Shown here in pieces: positions 1-7,005 of a stretch of 64,000 nucleotides of DNA. Below the pieces are notes generated by a model that worked only from the letters and a program-made list of their open reading frames with translations, ran no database searches and was not told the origin of the DNA. The translations under genes were made by a program, and so were the position numbers. Positions within the stretch are counted from its first letter, which is position 1, and every line of letters begins with the position of its first letter. This DNA is from Chloroflexota bacterium (GTDB taxonomy: Bacteria; Chloroflexota; Anaerolineae; Anaerolineales; UBA11579), in contig QWJF01000004.1 in assembly GCA_009391835.1 (NCBI GenBank), forward strand, positions 1-64,000. The letters run 5' to 3'.

Positions 1-554
1 CAGTCAACGCGGTTGTTGAGGGCAGCAATGAGTCGGGTGCTTTGCGGGTGATCGGGCAGCGCGGGCCGACGCAGCCCGATAGTTTCCTTGTGCTTGCCAA
101 AGCAGAATTGCAGGAAACCATTCAGGCGGCGTTGGAGACAAACAGCGGCGAAGCGCTCAGCGCCACCAGCGCCAAGTTGCTACGCGTGGAGGCCGGGCTG
201 CCGGGTGCGGGCGAACTGCTGGGCGACTTCACGCCATTTGAGGTGGAGTTAGCGGAACGCGTGTCGGGCAGCAAGGGCTGCTACACCGGTCAAGAGGTGC
301 TGGCGCGGCAGGTGACCTATGATAAGGTGACGCGGCAATTAGCGCAACTGGCCGTGGATGGCGCGGTTGAAGTGGGCGCGGATGTGTTGGCCGGAGATAA
401 GCTGGTGGGCAAAGTGAGTTCGGTAGCCACTTCCCCACGCTTTGGCGAACTGGCGTTGGCCGTCCTGCGCAAACCGGCGCATGAGCCGGGCACGCGGCTG
501 GTAATCCGCATCGTGGCCGGTGAGGTGGCCGCGAAAGTCCAGCTCCCTGAATAA
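1..554 (+). CDS. ygfZ: YgfZ/GcvT-like folate-binding protein, C-terminal part (5' end outside window)
   Basis: The reading frame is open from the first complete codon (position 3) to the TAA at 552-554, so the true start lies upstream of the window. The motif KGCYTGQEV near the middle is the YgfZ signature, which sits in the tetrahydrofolate-binding GcvT-like fold. After it comes a C-terminal beta-barrel-like segment typical of the family. Known YgfZ proteins help repair or assemble Fe-S enzymes such as MiaB using folate. The Cys of the signature is present. A hairpin terminator follows 37 bases after the stop, so this gene ends its transcription unit. Confidence 0.85.
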   Translation, partial: VNAVVEGSNESGALRVIGQRGPTQPDSFLVLAKAELQETIQAALETNSGEALSATSAKLLRVEAGLPGAGELLGDFTPFEVELAERVSGSKGCYTGQEVLARQVTYDKVTRQLAQLAVDGAVEVGADVLAGDKLVGKVSSVATSPRFGELALAVLRKPAHEPGTRLVIRIVAGEVAAKVQLPE

Positions 555-590
555 ACAGCTTACCAGGACAATTAAGCCCCATCAATTACA

Positions 591-616
591 AAACGGCGCC
601 AAAAGGCGCTGTTTTT
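591..616 (+). terminator. Rho-independent terminator after ygfZ
   Basis: AACGGCGCC and GGCGCTGTT pair over nine base pairs (one G-U) around an AAAA loop and run into a T5 tract. It separates ygfZ from the stress-type operon that begins at 750. Confidence 0.8.
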
Positions 617-657
617 GATTAATTCAAGGTCAATTTCAATATATTTAATTTTAGTAC

Positions 658-685
658 TTGACAATCTCAATTTTATTTGTATAAT
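658..685 (+). promoter_or_regulatory. Strong sigma-70 type promoter for the SHOCT/DUF2089 operon
   Basis: TTGACA at 658-663 and TATAAT at 680-685 are separated by 16 bases, both boxes perfect consensus. The predicted transcript starts near 692 and its first 60 bases carry the inverted repeat at 695-738. Confidence 0.85.
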
Positions 686-694
686 TATGGTTGC

Positions 695-738
695 AAACAC
701 AAACAAAGTTCATTTTTATCAAGGTTATGTTTGTGTTT
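695..738 (+). promoter_or_regulatory. 10-bp perfect inverted repeat between promoter and first gene (operator or leader hairpin)
   Basis: AAACACAAAC (695-704) is the exact reverse complement of GTTTGTGTTT (729-738), with 24 bases between them. The first arm begins at the predicted transcription start and the second ends three bases before the GGAGG ribosome binding site (741-745). It could be a repressor site covering the start or an RNA hairpin abutting the ribosome binding site. The sequence does not decide between these. Confidence 0.6.
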
Positions 739-749
739 TAGGAGGCAGC

Positions 750-962
750 ATGTACCAGAATCTGCATACTTACGCAGAAATCCAGCAGCAAAAGTTGCGT
801 GAAGCCAGCGCATTCGAAGCGTTGATCCACGTTCCGGGGCCGAGAACGCCGCGGCTGGGCGAACAGTTGCGCACGCGCACCGGGGACGCGCTGATCCAAT
901 TGGGCCTGCGGCTCAAGCCGCAGGCTTTGGGTCAACCCTACCCAGCGTTGCGGAATCGCTAA
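750..962 (+). CDS. Small protein, 70 aa, unknown function
   Basis: The ATG at 750 has an excellent GGAGG five bases upstream, which is why I prefer it over upstream in-frame codons. The product begins MYQNLHTYAEIQQQ, is helical and basic towards the C-terminus, and has no membrane segment. It matches no family I recognise. The stop codon TAA (960-962) abuts the ATG of the DUF2089 gene at 963, so the two are likely translationally coupled. As the first gene of an operon of SHOCT-module proteins it may be a partner or a regulator of the DUF2089 protein. That role is inference only. Confidence 0.7.
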   Translation: MYQNLHTYAEIQQQKLREASAFEALIHVPGPRTPRLGEQLRTRTGDALIQLGLRLKPQALGQPYPALRNR

Positions 963-1349
963 ATGCACGCCCTACCCAACGAATGCCCGGTGTGCGGCGG
1001 TGAGTTGGTGCTCACCCATGTGCGCTGCTGGGCCTGCGATACGGAGTTGAGCGGCCGCTTCCATGCGGGTCCCTTTACTCACTTAAACGAAGAGCAACTG
1101 GTGTTCGTGGAGCTATTCGTGCGCAACGAAGGCAAAATCACGCGCATGGAACAAGAGTTGGGACTTTCCTACCCCACCATCCGCAACCGGCTGCACGAGG
1201 TGATCAGGGCATTGGGCTACGAGCCGGGCGCAGATGATTTCGCCGGATTGAGCGAAGAAGAGCGCCGCCAAATTCTGGACGATCTGGATGGCGGCAAAAT
1301 CGATTATCAAGAGGCCCTGCGCCTCATTGAAGAAAAGGAAGCCAAATAA
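963..1349 (+). CDS. DUF2089 family regulator-like protein (zinc ribbon + HTH-like + SHOCT-like tail)
   Basis: The 128-aa product has CPVCGG near residue 9 and CWAC near residue 23, a four-cysteine zinc ribbon. A predicted helix-turn-helix region follows (around residues 45-80, containing ELGLSYPTIRNRL), and then a C-terminal SHOCT-like helical hairpin (about residues 95-125, with GGKIDYQEAL). This is the DUF2089 architecture. The helix-turn-helix suggests a DNA-binding regulator, possibly of its own operon. No DUF2089 target is known to me. The gene follows the 70-aa gene with no spacer, and the next gene starts one base after its stop. Confidence 0.85.
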   Translation: MHALPNECPVCGGELVLTHVRCWACDTELSGRFHAGPFTHLNEEQLVFVELFVRNEGKITRMEQELGLSYPTIRNRLHEVIRALGYEPGADDFAGLSEEERRQILDDLDGGKIDYQEALRLIEEKEAK

Positions 1350-1350
1350 A

Positions 1351-2550
1351 ATGAACGAGCGAATTGAGATGGATGCCGGCGCAGACCTGAAGATCACCGT
1401 GGAGCGCGTGGGTGGCTCGCTGCAAGTCAAGGGCTGGGAACGCGATATCTGGCGGGTGGAACGCCCCCACGACAAGGACAGTTTTATCCAAAACAAGAAC
1501 CAATTGAGCATTCGAGCACATGGCGATTGCATTCTGCGGGTGCCTTCCGAGAGCCAGCTCACAGTAAACAGAGTGGGCGGAAACGCCAACGTGTTCGACC
1601 TTGAAGGCGAGGTGGCCATCGAAAGCGTGGGCGGCTCCGTGAATTTACGGCGCGTGGGGCCAAGCCGCATCGAGCACATCGGCGGCCATTTGGATGCCAG
1701 AGATGTGGACGGCGATTTAACCGTTGTAACGGTCTCCGGCAACGCAACGCTGCGCGAGATCGAAGGCAACATCAACGCGCCCAATATCGGCGCCAGCTTG
1801 AACCTGCGCGAAGCTGGGGCTGTCGTGACTGCCGGCGCGGGCGGCAATGCAAACCTGCGTAATGACCTGATGCCCGGGGCGCGGCATTCAATTCGCTGCG
1901 GCGGGAACGCCTATTGCCAACTAGAGAGCCCGGCGAATGCTGAAGTGTCATTGGAAAGCGGGAGCGGCAATATCCTGGTAATCACGAACGAGGGCAGCCA
2001 AGACCTGCAGAGCCACAAACATACGCTCCAATTTGGCAACGGCGACGCCAGACTGGCGATTGTGGCCGGCGGGCATATTGATTTTCGCAGCCGTGAAGGT
2101 GGCGATGACTTTGACTTCGACCTGGACCTTGACCTGGGCGAGAATTTTGAAAACCTGGTGGAAGGGATTACTGACCAGGTTTCCAGCCAGATGGAAGCCC
2201 AACTCGAATCACTTAATGAACAGCTCGAATCTCTGGGCGAGCAGTTCAAGGCAACTGGCAACCGTGCGATGCACCAAGCCCAACGACGGGTGGAAGCGGC
2301 ACAAGGCCGCATTGAACATCGCTTGCAGGGCAAGCGGCACAAACATTCGGGGCGGTCCTTTGCGGCGGCTTTTGGGCTGGGGAACGCGCCGGAACCGGTG
2401 AGTGACGAGGAACGCATGAAAGTGCTTGAAATGGTGCAGGAAAAAAAGATTAGTGTAGAGGAAGCCGAAAGCCTTTTGGCGACCCTGGAAGGGCGCGAGC
2501 CGCCGAAGCGGGCGGAGAAGGATAGCAGCGCAAAGGAATCCGAATCATGA
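1351..2550 (+). CDS. DUF4097-like beta-repeat protein with C-terminal SHOCT-like module
   Basis: The start is taken as ATG 1351, directly after the DUF2089 stop, with an AAGGA-type site in the end of that gene. An upstream in-frame codon at 1288 lies inside the previous gene. The 399-aa product has repeated short beta motifs of the VGGSLQV, VGGNANV, VGGSVNL and IGGHLDA type over roughly residues 10-230, as in DUF4097 beta-solenoid proteins. A very acidic DFDLDLDLGE stretch follows, then a coiled-coil-like Glu/Gln-rich helix (about 265-345) and a final SHOCT-like hairpin (about 360-395). No signal peptide or membrane helix is visible. YvlB and LiaX of Firmicutes, which act in envelope stress, have related parts, so a similar sensor role is plausible. 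It overlaps the next gene by ATGA. Confidence 0.75.
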   Translation: MNERIEMDAGADLKITVERVGGSLQVKGWERDIWRVERPHDKDSFIQNKNQLSIRAHGDCILRVPSESQLTVNRVGGNANVFDLEGEVAIESVGGSVNLRRVGPSRIEHIGGHLDARDVDGDLTVVTVSGNATLREIEGNINAPNIGASLNLREAGAVVTAGAGGNANLRNDLMPGARHSIRCGGNAYCQLESPANAEVSLESGSGNILVITNEGSQDLQSHKHTLQFGNGDARLAIVAGGHIDFRSREGGDDFDFDLDLDLGENFENLVEGITDQVSSQMEAQLESLNEQLESLGEQFKATGNRAMHQAQRRVEAAQGRIEHRLQGKRHKHSGRSFAAAFGLGNAPEPVSDEERMKVLEMVQEKKISVEEAESLLATLEGREPPKRAEKDSSAKESES

Positions 2551-3254
2551 GCAAAGCTGAACGGATGCGCATTCTCGAACAACTGGAACGCGGAGAGATT
2601 AGCCCGGAAGAAGCCGCCGAGCAGCTTGCCAGCGGAAAGGCGCGTCCGCAGGCTAGCGAGGCGAGCACCCCAATGGAGGTACTGGAGGCGCTGGACAAGG
2701 GCGAGCTTTCCACCGAAGAAGCACTGGAACGCATTGAGCGCACAAAAAGCAAGGCAGGCGCACATATCGTTGAGCCGCGACAGTGGGCCGACGATCTTCC
2801 CGAAATGGAGGAAGCGGTGCAGCGCAAGCGTGGGCCGTGGATGGCGGCACTTTGGTTGGGCGTACTTTTGAGCGTTGCAGGGGCTGCGTGGATGAATGCC
2901 CGCTTGCAGGCAAGCGGTATGGATCTCTGGTTTTACTGCGCCTGGCTGCCGCTGGTACTGGGGGTCGGTTTGATCGTGCTGGCCTGGAGCGGACGCAATT
3001 CGCCCTGGTTGAACCTGCGCGTGCGCAGCTCAGACGGGGGCAAAGATTTTCGCTTGCGGATGGGCTTTCCGCTACCATTGGGCCTGGCGCGCATGGGGCT
3101 GGGAGCGGCCCGGGCTTACATCTCGGATGACAACCGCGTAATCGCGGATATTGCGCTCGACAAACTGGAAGCGGGCTTGCGGCCGGGCGAGCCGATCGTG
3201 ATCCGCGTGGATGACGAAGACGATGGCGACCAGGTCGAGCTGATTATCGCTTAG
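2547..3254 (+). CDS. Membrane protein with two N-terminal SHOCT-like modules
   Basis: The 235-aa product starts with two SHOCT-like helical hairpins: residues 1-30 (ERMRILEQLERGEISPEEA) and about 46-72 (EVLEALDKGELSTEEALERI). Two hydrophobic membrane helices follow (about 94-115 and 125-147), then a cytoplasmic or extracytoplasmic beta-rich tail ending in acidic residues. The ATG overlaps the previous stop (ATGA), so translation is coupled. It is probably the membrane-bound member of the locus and may interact with the other SHOCT-bearing proteins through the shared module. Its function is unknown. Confidence 0.75.
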   Translation: MSKAERMRILEQLERGEISPEEAAEQLASGKARPQASEASTPMEVLEALDKGELSTEEALERIERTKSKAGAHIVEPRQWADDLPEMEEAVQRKRGPWMAALWLGVLLSVAGAAWMNARLQASGMDLWFYCAWLPLVLGVGLIVLAWSGRNSPWLNLRVRSSDGGKDFRLRMGFPLPLGLARMGLGAARAYISDDNRVIADIALDKLEAGLRPGEPIVIRVDDEDDGDQVELIIA

Positions 3255-3272
3255 AATTCAGGAGACGGACTC

Positions 3273-3650
3273 ATGGCAACCAGCGAAGAACGACTCAAAA
3301 TATTACAGATGATCCAGGAAGGCAAGATCAGCGCCGAGGATGGCACACGCCTGCTGGATGCGCTCAACAAGGGCGCCAACCGTGGCCCCACCCCACCGCG
3401 CGGGCCGGGCCGCCCGGGTGAGGCGCGCTACTTGCGCGTGCGGGTGACCAATTTGGACACCGGGACGGCCAAGGTCAACGTGAGCCTGCCACTATCCCTG
3501 GTGGATGCGGGGATGAACATTGCGGCCAGCTTTGTGCCCGGCGTGGCGACCACGGATATCAGCGAGGCGATCAGCAGTGGAATGGTCGGCAAAGTGATCG
3601 ACGTTACCGACGAAGAAGACCGCGAGCACGTGGAGATCTACATCGAATAG
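3273..3650 (+). CDS. SHOCT-like module protein, 125 aa
   Basis: AGGAGA at 3261-3266 lies six bases before the ATG. Residues 3-32 form another SHOCT-like hairpin (EERLKILQMIQEGKISAEDG). A Pro/Gly-rich linker (about 33-48) leads to a compact beta-alpha domain of about 75 residues with the theme VRVTNLDTGTAKVNVSLPL, which also appears in diverged form at the C-terminus of the preceding membrane protein. This is the last gene of the operon. No terminator is evident before the next gene, which has its own -10 box. Confidence 0.75.
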   Translation: MATSEERLKILQMIQEGKISAEDGTRLLDALNKGANRGPTPPRGPGRPGEARYLRVRVTNLDTGTAKVNVSLPLSLVDAGMNIAASFVPGVATTDISEAISSGMVGKVIDVTDEEDREHVEIYIE

Positions 3651-3668
3651 CGCTTTCGGGTGGCCTGA

Positions 3669-3674
3669 TATACT
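3669..3674 (+). promoter_or_regulatory. Extended -10 box immediately before the DUF309 gene
   Basis: TG-A-TATACT (TG at 3666-3667, hexamer 3669-3674) ends seven bases before the ATG at 3682. Transcription would begin at or a few bases before the start codon, giving a leaderless or nearly leaderless mRNA. No good -35 is visible. Confidence 0.5.
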
Positions 3675-3681
3675 GGACGGG

Positions 3682-4122
3682 ATGGCCGTTCGTGACCCCA
3701 ACGAAATCTTTGTAAAAGCGGAAGAGCTGCAGACAGCCTGCGAAGGCGAGCTGCATCCAATGGCAATCAAGGGCATTGAGCTGTTCGATGCGCGCCACTT
3801 TTGGCACGCCCACGAAGCGCTGGAAGCAGCCTGGATCGCAGAGCCCGGCCCGGCGCGGCATCTTTACAAGGGCATCCTGCAGGCGGGGGTTACTTATTTA
3901 CAGATTGAGCGCGGAAACTTTATCGGCATGGCAAAAATGTTCGAGCGTTGCAAGAAATGGCTGGCACCCTGGCCGGAGCACTGCCGGGGAGTGGATGTGG
4001 CGGCGCTGCGCCAGGATGTGGCTACGGCGGTCCTGCGGGCCAGCGAACTGGGGCCGGAGCGCATGACCGAATTCGACGAGGCGCTTTACCAGTCGATCAA
4101 ACGAGTTGGGCCGCGCCGCTGA
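3682..4122 (+). CDS. DUF309 domain protein
   Basis: The 146-aa product carries the DUF309 core: GIELFDARHFWHAHEALEAAW around residues 30-50, with the helical continuation GILQAGVTYLQIERGNFIGM. DUF309 proteins are small all-helical bundles with conserved His/Glu residues and no established function. The His and Glu of the HAHEALE motif are intact. The next gene is convergent, and the 49 bases between them hold no hairpin that I can see. Confidence 0.85.
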   Translation: MAVRDPNEIFVKAEELQTACEGELHPMAIKGIELFDARHFWHAHEALEAAWIAEPGPARHLYKGILQAGVTYLQIERGNFIGMAKMFERCKKWLAPWPEHCRGVDVAALRQDVATAVLRASELGPERMTEFDEALYQSIKRVGPRR

Positions 4123-4171
4123 GCCAGGGACCCAATCCAATCTAGATTACTGAATTAATTAAGGAAGCGGA

Positions 4172-4807
4172 TCAGACGCCCATCAAGATCGCGCGGGCGG
4201 GAGCGCCATCCGAGTTGGCAAGTTTCAGGGGCAGACAGAAAAAATTGTAGCGGCCCTGCGAGACTTCGCCCAGGTTGAGCCCCTCGACGACCACCACACC
4301 AGCCTCGAGCAAAATCTTATGGGTGGGCACCGAATTTCCAAAGGGGGCCACCGATAGATAGTCTACGCCGACCAGTTTGACGCCACGCTGGGCGAGCAAT
4401 TCGGCGGCGTCTTCATTTATGGACACAAAATCTTCAATGAAGGACCCGTAGCCTTTGGCCCATTGCTTCGAATTGCGCGTGCGAAAAAGCACCCGGCGGG
4501 TGCGGGGAGGGATATCGGCGTTCGCCATTGTGTCGGCAGTGATCAAGTCTACGCTATCGGGTAGGTGCACCACATAGGCGCGGCCAACGAGAATCTTGAG
4601 GGGCAGATTTTCGACAGTCTCGCCATTCTTTAAGAAATGATAAGGAGCGTCCACGTGGGTGCCGGTATGCACGCCCATTTGGATGTGTGAGACATTGGCA
4701 TGTTGGCCATCTTCAATTTTTGCTACGCGATGAATATCAACGGAGGGATCCCCCGGCCAAACGGGCATCTCGGGGGAAATCGTGAGAGTTACATCATATG
4801 TGTGCAT
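4172..4807 (-). CDS. Cyclase family protein (kynurenine-formamidase-like metal hydrolase)
   Basis: The 211-aa product, read from the ATG at 4807, contains HTGTHVDAPYHF, the metal-binding motif HxGTHxDxPxH of the cyclase/arylformamidase family (PF04199), and a later SVPTHKILLEAGV segment. Members hydrolyse N-formylkynurenine, isatin or related amides using divalent metal. The substrate cannot be told from sequence. An alternative GTG start at 4873 would add 22 residues without family likeness. It lies downstream of the SDR gene on the same strand with 87 bases between, so they may form one unit. Confidence 0.85.
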   Translation of the reverse strand: MHTYDVTLTISPEMPVWPGDPSVDIHRVAKIEDGQHANVSHIQMGVHTGTHVDAPYHFLKNGETVENLPLKILVGRAYVVHLPDSVDLITADTMANADIPPRTRRVLFRTRNSKQWAKGYGSFIEDFVSINEDAAELLAQRGVKLVGVDYLSVAPFGNSVPTHKILLEAGVVVVEGLNLGEVSQGRYNFFCLPLKLANSDGAPARAILMGV

Positions 4808-4894
4808 TAGGTTCCAACCAGCGTCCGACTCGCTGACTTGGGCAGTATATATAAAGTAGATGGGGGCCGCCACTTGTGCAACGGTGGAGTTTGC

Positions 4895-5833
4895 TTAAAC
4901 CGGGCGCGCCGCTAGGTCGGACAGGATGCGGGCGCGCCAATCGACATCCTTGAGATGGTCGAGGCGGCGGGAAAAGCGCTCGGGCATCAAGCCGAACACG
5001 CGCGGCAAAGTGTTGAGTTTGGTAACCCGGGAATTGGCCAGATAATCCAGCCAGGTAGGCGAGATGGGCAAGCGGGGCAGTAAATACGCGGCGGAGTTGA
5101 CCAGCACGCGCAAATAGGAAGGCCGCACGTTGATCAAGGTTCGGCGCAACCCGGCGGCTTCCATCACCTGCTCCGCCACGCTGCGGATGGTGAGATGCTC
5201 GGGGCCGCCCACTTCGAAGAGTGCGTTGAGGCTGTCTTCCTCATCCAGTGCCCAGACGAGCGCCGAGGCTAAATCTTCCACCCATAGGGGATGAATAAGC
5301 GCCAACCCATCGCCGGGAAGCGGGAACAAGCCGGGGGCGAGTGCCAGCAGCTTGGCGAGAGGTTCGGTGAAATTATCATGCGGGCCAAAGACCAGGCCGG
5401 CGCGCAGAATCGTATACGGGATGGGGCCGTGGCGGATGCGCTCTTCGGCGATGCCCTTCATTTTGATGAACGGATACGCGGCCGCCCGATCAGCACCCAG
5501 GTGGCTGAGGTAAACGATGCGTTTCACACCCGCATCGTGGGCGGTTTCGAGCAGATTGCGGGTGCCTTCCACTTCAGTGACATGCCAATCGGGATTGCGC
5601 TCGGCCCAGTTTACGCCGGCCAAGTGGTAGACCGTATCCACGCCAACCAGCGCGGCGCGCAGGCCGCGTTCGTCGTCAATGCTGCTGATGGCGGCTTCCA
5701 CGGGCACGCCGTAGGGCAGCTTGGGCGAGATTGGTGATGGGCGCATGAGCGTGCGCACCGCGTGGCCCTCCTCCACGAGACGCCGGATGAGGCTTTGGCC
5801 AATGAAGCCCGTGCCGCCGGTGACCAGAATCAT
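4895..5833 (-). CDS. NAD(P)-binding SDR, NDUFA9/atypical epimerase type
   Basis: The 312-aa product opens with the Rossmann motif VTGGTGFIGQSLIRRL and has YPFIK, the YxxxK catalytic pair, near residue 124. This is followed by YTILRAGLVFGP and a long C-terminal region typical of atypical SDRs of the complex I NDUFA9/NAD(P)H-binding group. Such proteins either reduce small substrates or act as quinone/lipid-binding accessory factors. The substrate is not deducible. It is divergent from the TIM-barrel gene, with an 88-base interval carrying the sigma-54-like element. Confidence 0.8.
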   Translation of the reverse strand: MILVTGGTGFIGQSLIRRLVEEGHAVRTLMRPSPISPKLPYGVPVEAAISSIDDERGLRAALVGVDTVYHLAGVNWAERNPDWHVTEVEGTRNLLETAHDAGVKRIVYLSHLGADRAAAYPFIKMKGIAEERIRHGPIPYTILRAGLVFGPHDNFTEPLAKLLALAPGLFPLPGDGLALIHPLWVEDLASALVWALDEEDSLNALFEVGGPEHLTIRSVAEQVMEAAGLRRTLINVRPSYLRVLVNSAAYLLPRLPISPTWLDYLANSRVTKLNTLPRVFGLMPERFSRRLDHLKDVDWRARILSDLAARPV

Positions 5834-5891
5834 GCCTGGGTTTTACCATAGCGCCCCACTTCGCACCGCGCTTTTGAAAAAGTTATCAGGT

Positions 5892-5907
5892 TGGCACGCG
5901 TCTTGCA
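5892..5907 (+). promoter_or_regulatory. Sigma-54-like -24/-12 element
   Basis: TGGCAC (5892-5897), five bases, TTGCA (5903-5907): GG and GC are exactly ten bases apart, as in the RpoN consensus. Fifteen of the sixteen bases from 5893 match the element at 41813-41828. Predicted transcription starts near 5918, only a few bases before the first possible start codons (5919 and 5922). I see no competing TATAAT-type box here. Whether this organism has RpoN is not shown in this window. Confidence 0.45.
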
Positions 5908-5921
5908 CATTAAGAGGCATG

Positions 5922-6959
5922 ATGCGCGTAATCCCATTCAACCCCGAACGATTGGGCATCCACTATTTCACGGACGCCGAGTATTACACCACCGAAGCAC
6001 TCAGCCGATGGCTACCCCGGATCAAGAGTCTGGGTTTCCGTTGGCTGACACTGCGCGCCCCGGAGACGCGCTCCATCCCTGAGGATTTTCTGGAGATGCT
6101 GCACGCGGCCAATTTACGGCCCATTGTTCATTTGCCGCTCTCGCTTAAAAACCCGCCTTCGGCAGACGAAGTGCAATCCATGCTCAACGCCTACGCCAAT
6201 TGGGGTGTGCGCTATGTGGCCTTCTTTGACCGCCCCAACCTGCGCAGCCGCTGGCCCGATACCGGCTGGACGCAGCGCGGCCTCGTGGAGCGCTTCTTGA
6301 ACGTTTTCAGCCCATTGGCAGAAGCCGCGATTGACGCTGGGCTGAGCCCTGTGTTTCCGCCGCTTGAGCCGGGCGGTGATTATTGGGATACCGCCTTTTT
6401 GCGAGCGGCACTGGAGCAAATGGCAGAGCGCAGCGAAGACATGATCCGGGACCATTTGACAATCGGTGCTTATGCCTGGGCCGATCACAAGGAATTGGAT
6501 TGGGGCATCGGCGGCCCAGAAAACTGGCCTGCCACCTTACCCTATCAAACACCAGAAGGCAGCCAGGACCAGCGCGGCTTCCGCATCTTCGATTGGTATA
6601 ACGCGATTTCCAGCGCCACGGTGGGCCGACATCTACCCATGATAATTTTGGGTGCTGGAGAGGCTGCCGATGCAGCGCAGACTGCCAACATCCCCAGTGG
6701 GCGCAACGTAGCGATGGCCAAGCAGGCCGCGCTGTTCCCGACTGAACAATCCCGCGCCGGGATGCCAGACAACGTGCTGGCCTGCAATTTTTGGCTGCTG
6801 GCAGCCAACGAAGGGCGCGCCGAGACGGCGCGCGGCTGGTTTGACGCTGATGGACGACCGCGCCCGGTGGTAGCCCAATGGCTGGCCTGGAAACAGGGCC
6901 AGGGCACACCCGCAGCGCGTATCAATGGCACGCAAGTTGCTCCAGGATTAACTAGCTAA
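5922..6959 (+). CDS. Conserved hypothetical TIM-barrel-like protein (glycoside-hydrolase-like fold)
   Basis: Two adjacent ATGs exist (5919, 5922). AAGAGG at 5912-5917 better suits 5922. The 345-aa product shows a beta/alpha barrel pattern (LGFRWLTLRAP, LRPIVHLPL, WGVRYVAFFDRPN, LTIGAYAWADHKELDWG, LPMIILGAGEA), as in glycoside-hydrolase superfamily proteins. It has many Trp and Asp residues and a conserved-looking WGIGGPENWP segment. There is no signal peptide, so it would act in the cytoplasm. I cannot assign a family or a substrate, nor name the catalytic acids. It stands alone between a divergent SDR gene and ftsZ. Confidence 0.7.
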   Translation: MRVIPFNPERLGIHYFTDAEYYTTEALSRWLPRIKSLGFRWLTLRAPETRSIPEDFLEMLHAANLRPIVHLPLSLKNPPSADEVQSMLNAYANWGVRYVAFFDRPNLRSRWPDTGWTQRGLVERFLNVFSPLAEAAIDAGLSPVFPPLEPGGDYWDTAFLRAALEQMAERSEDMIRDHLTIGAYAWADHKELDWGIGGPENWPATLPYQTPEGSQDQRGFRIFDWYNAISSATVGRHLPMIILGAGEAADAAQTANIPSGRNVAMAKQAALFPTEQSRAGMPDNVLACNFWLLAANEGRAETARGWFDADGRPRPVVAQWLAWKQGQGTPAARINGTQVAPGLTS

Positions 6960-7005
6960 CCAATGCCCAGTCGCTGCAAAGGCGAAATGGCAAAAGAGGT
7001 GCAGC

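Noticed and set aside
1113-2765. Long minus-strand frames opposite the DUF2089 and DUF4097-like genes
   Set aside because: Low-complexity Ser/Arg/Pro-rich translations typical of antisense frames in GC-rich DNA.
4123-4171. Terminator between DUF309 and the cyclase gene
   Set aside because: Only AT-rich mini-palindromes (TCTAGA, TTAATTAA); no GC stem with a T tract.
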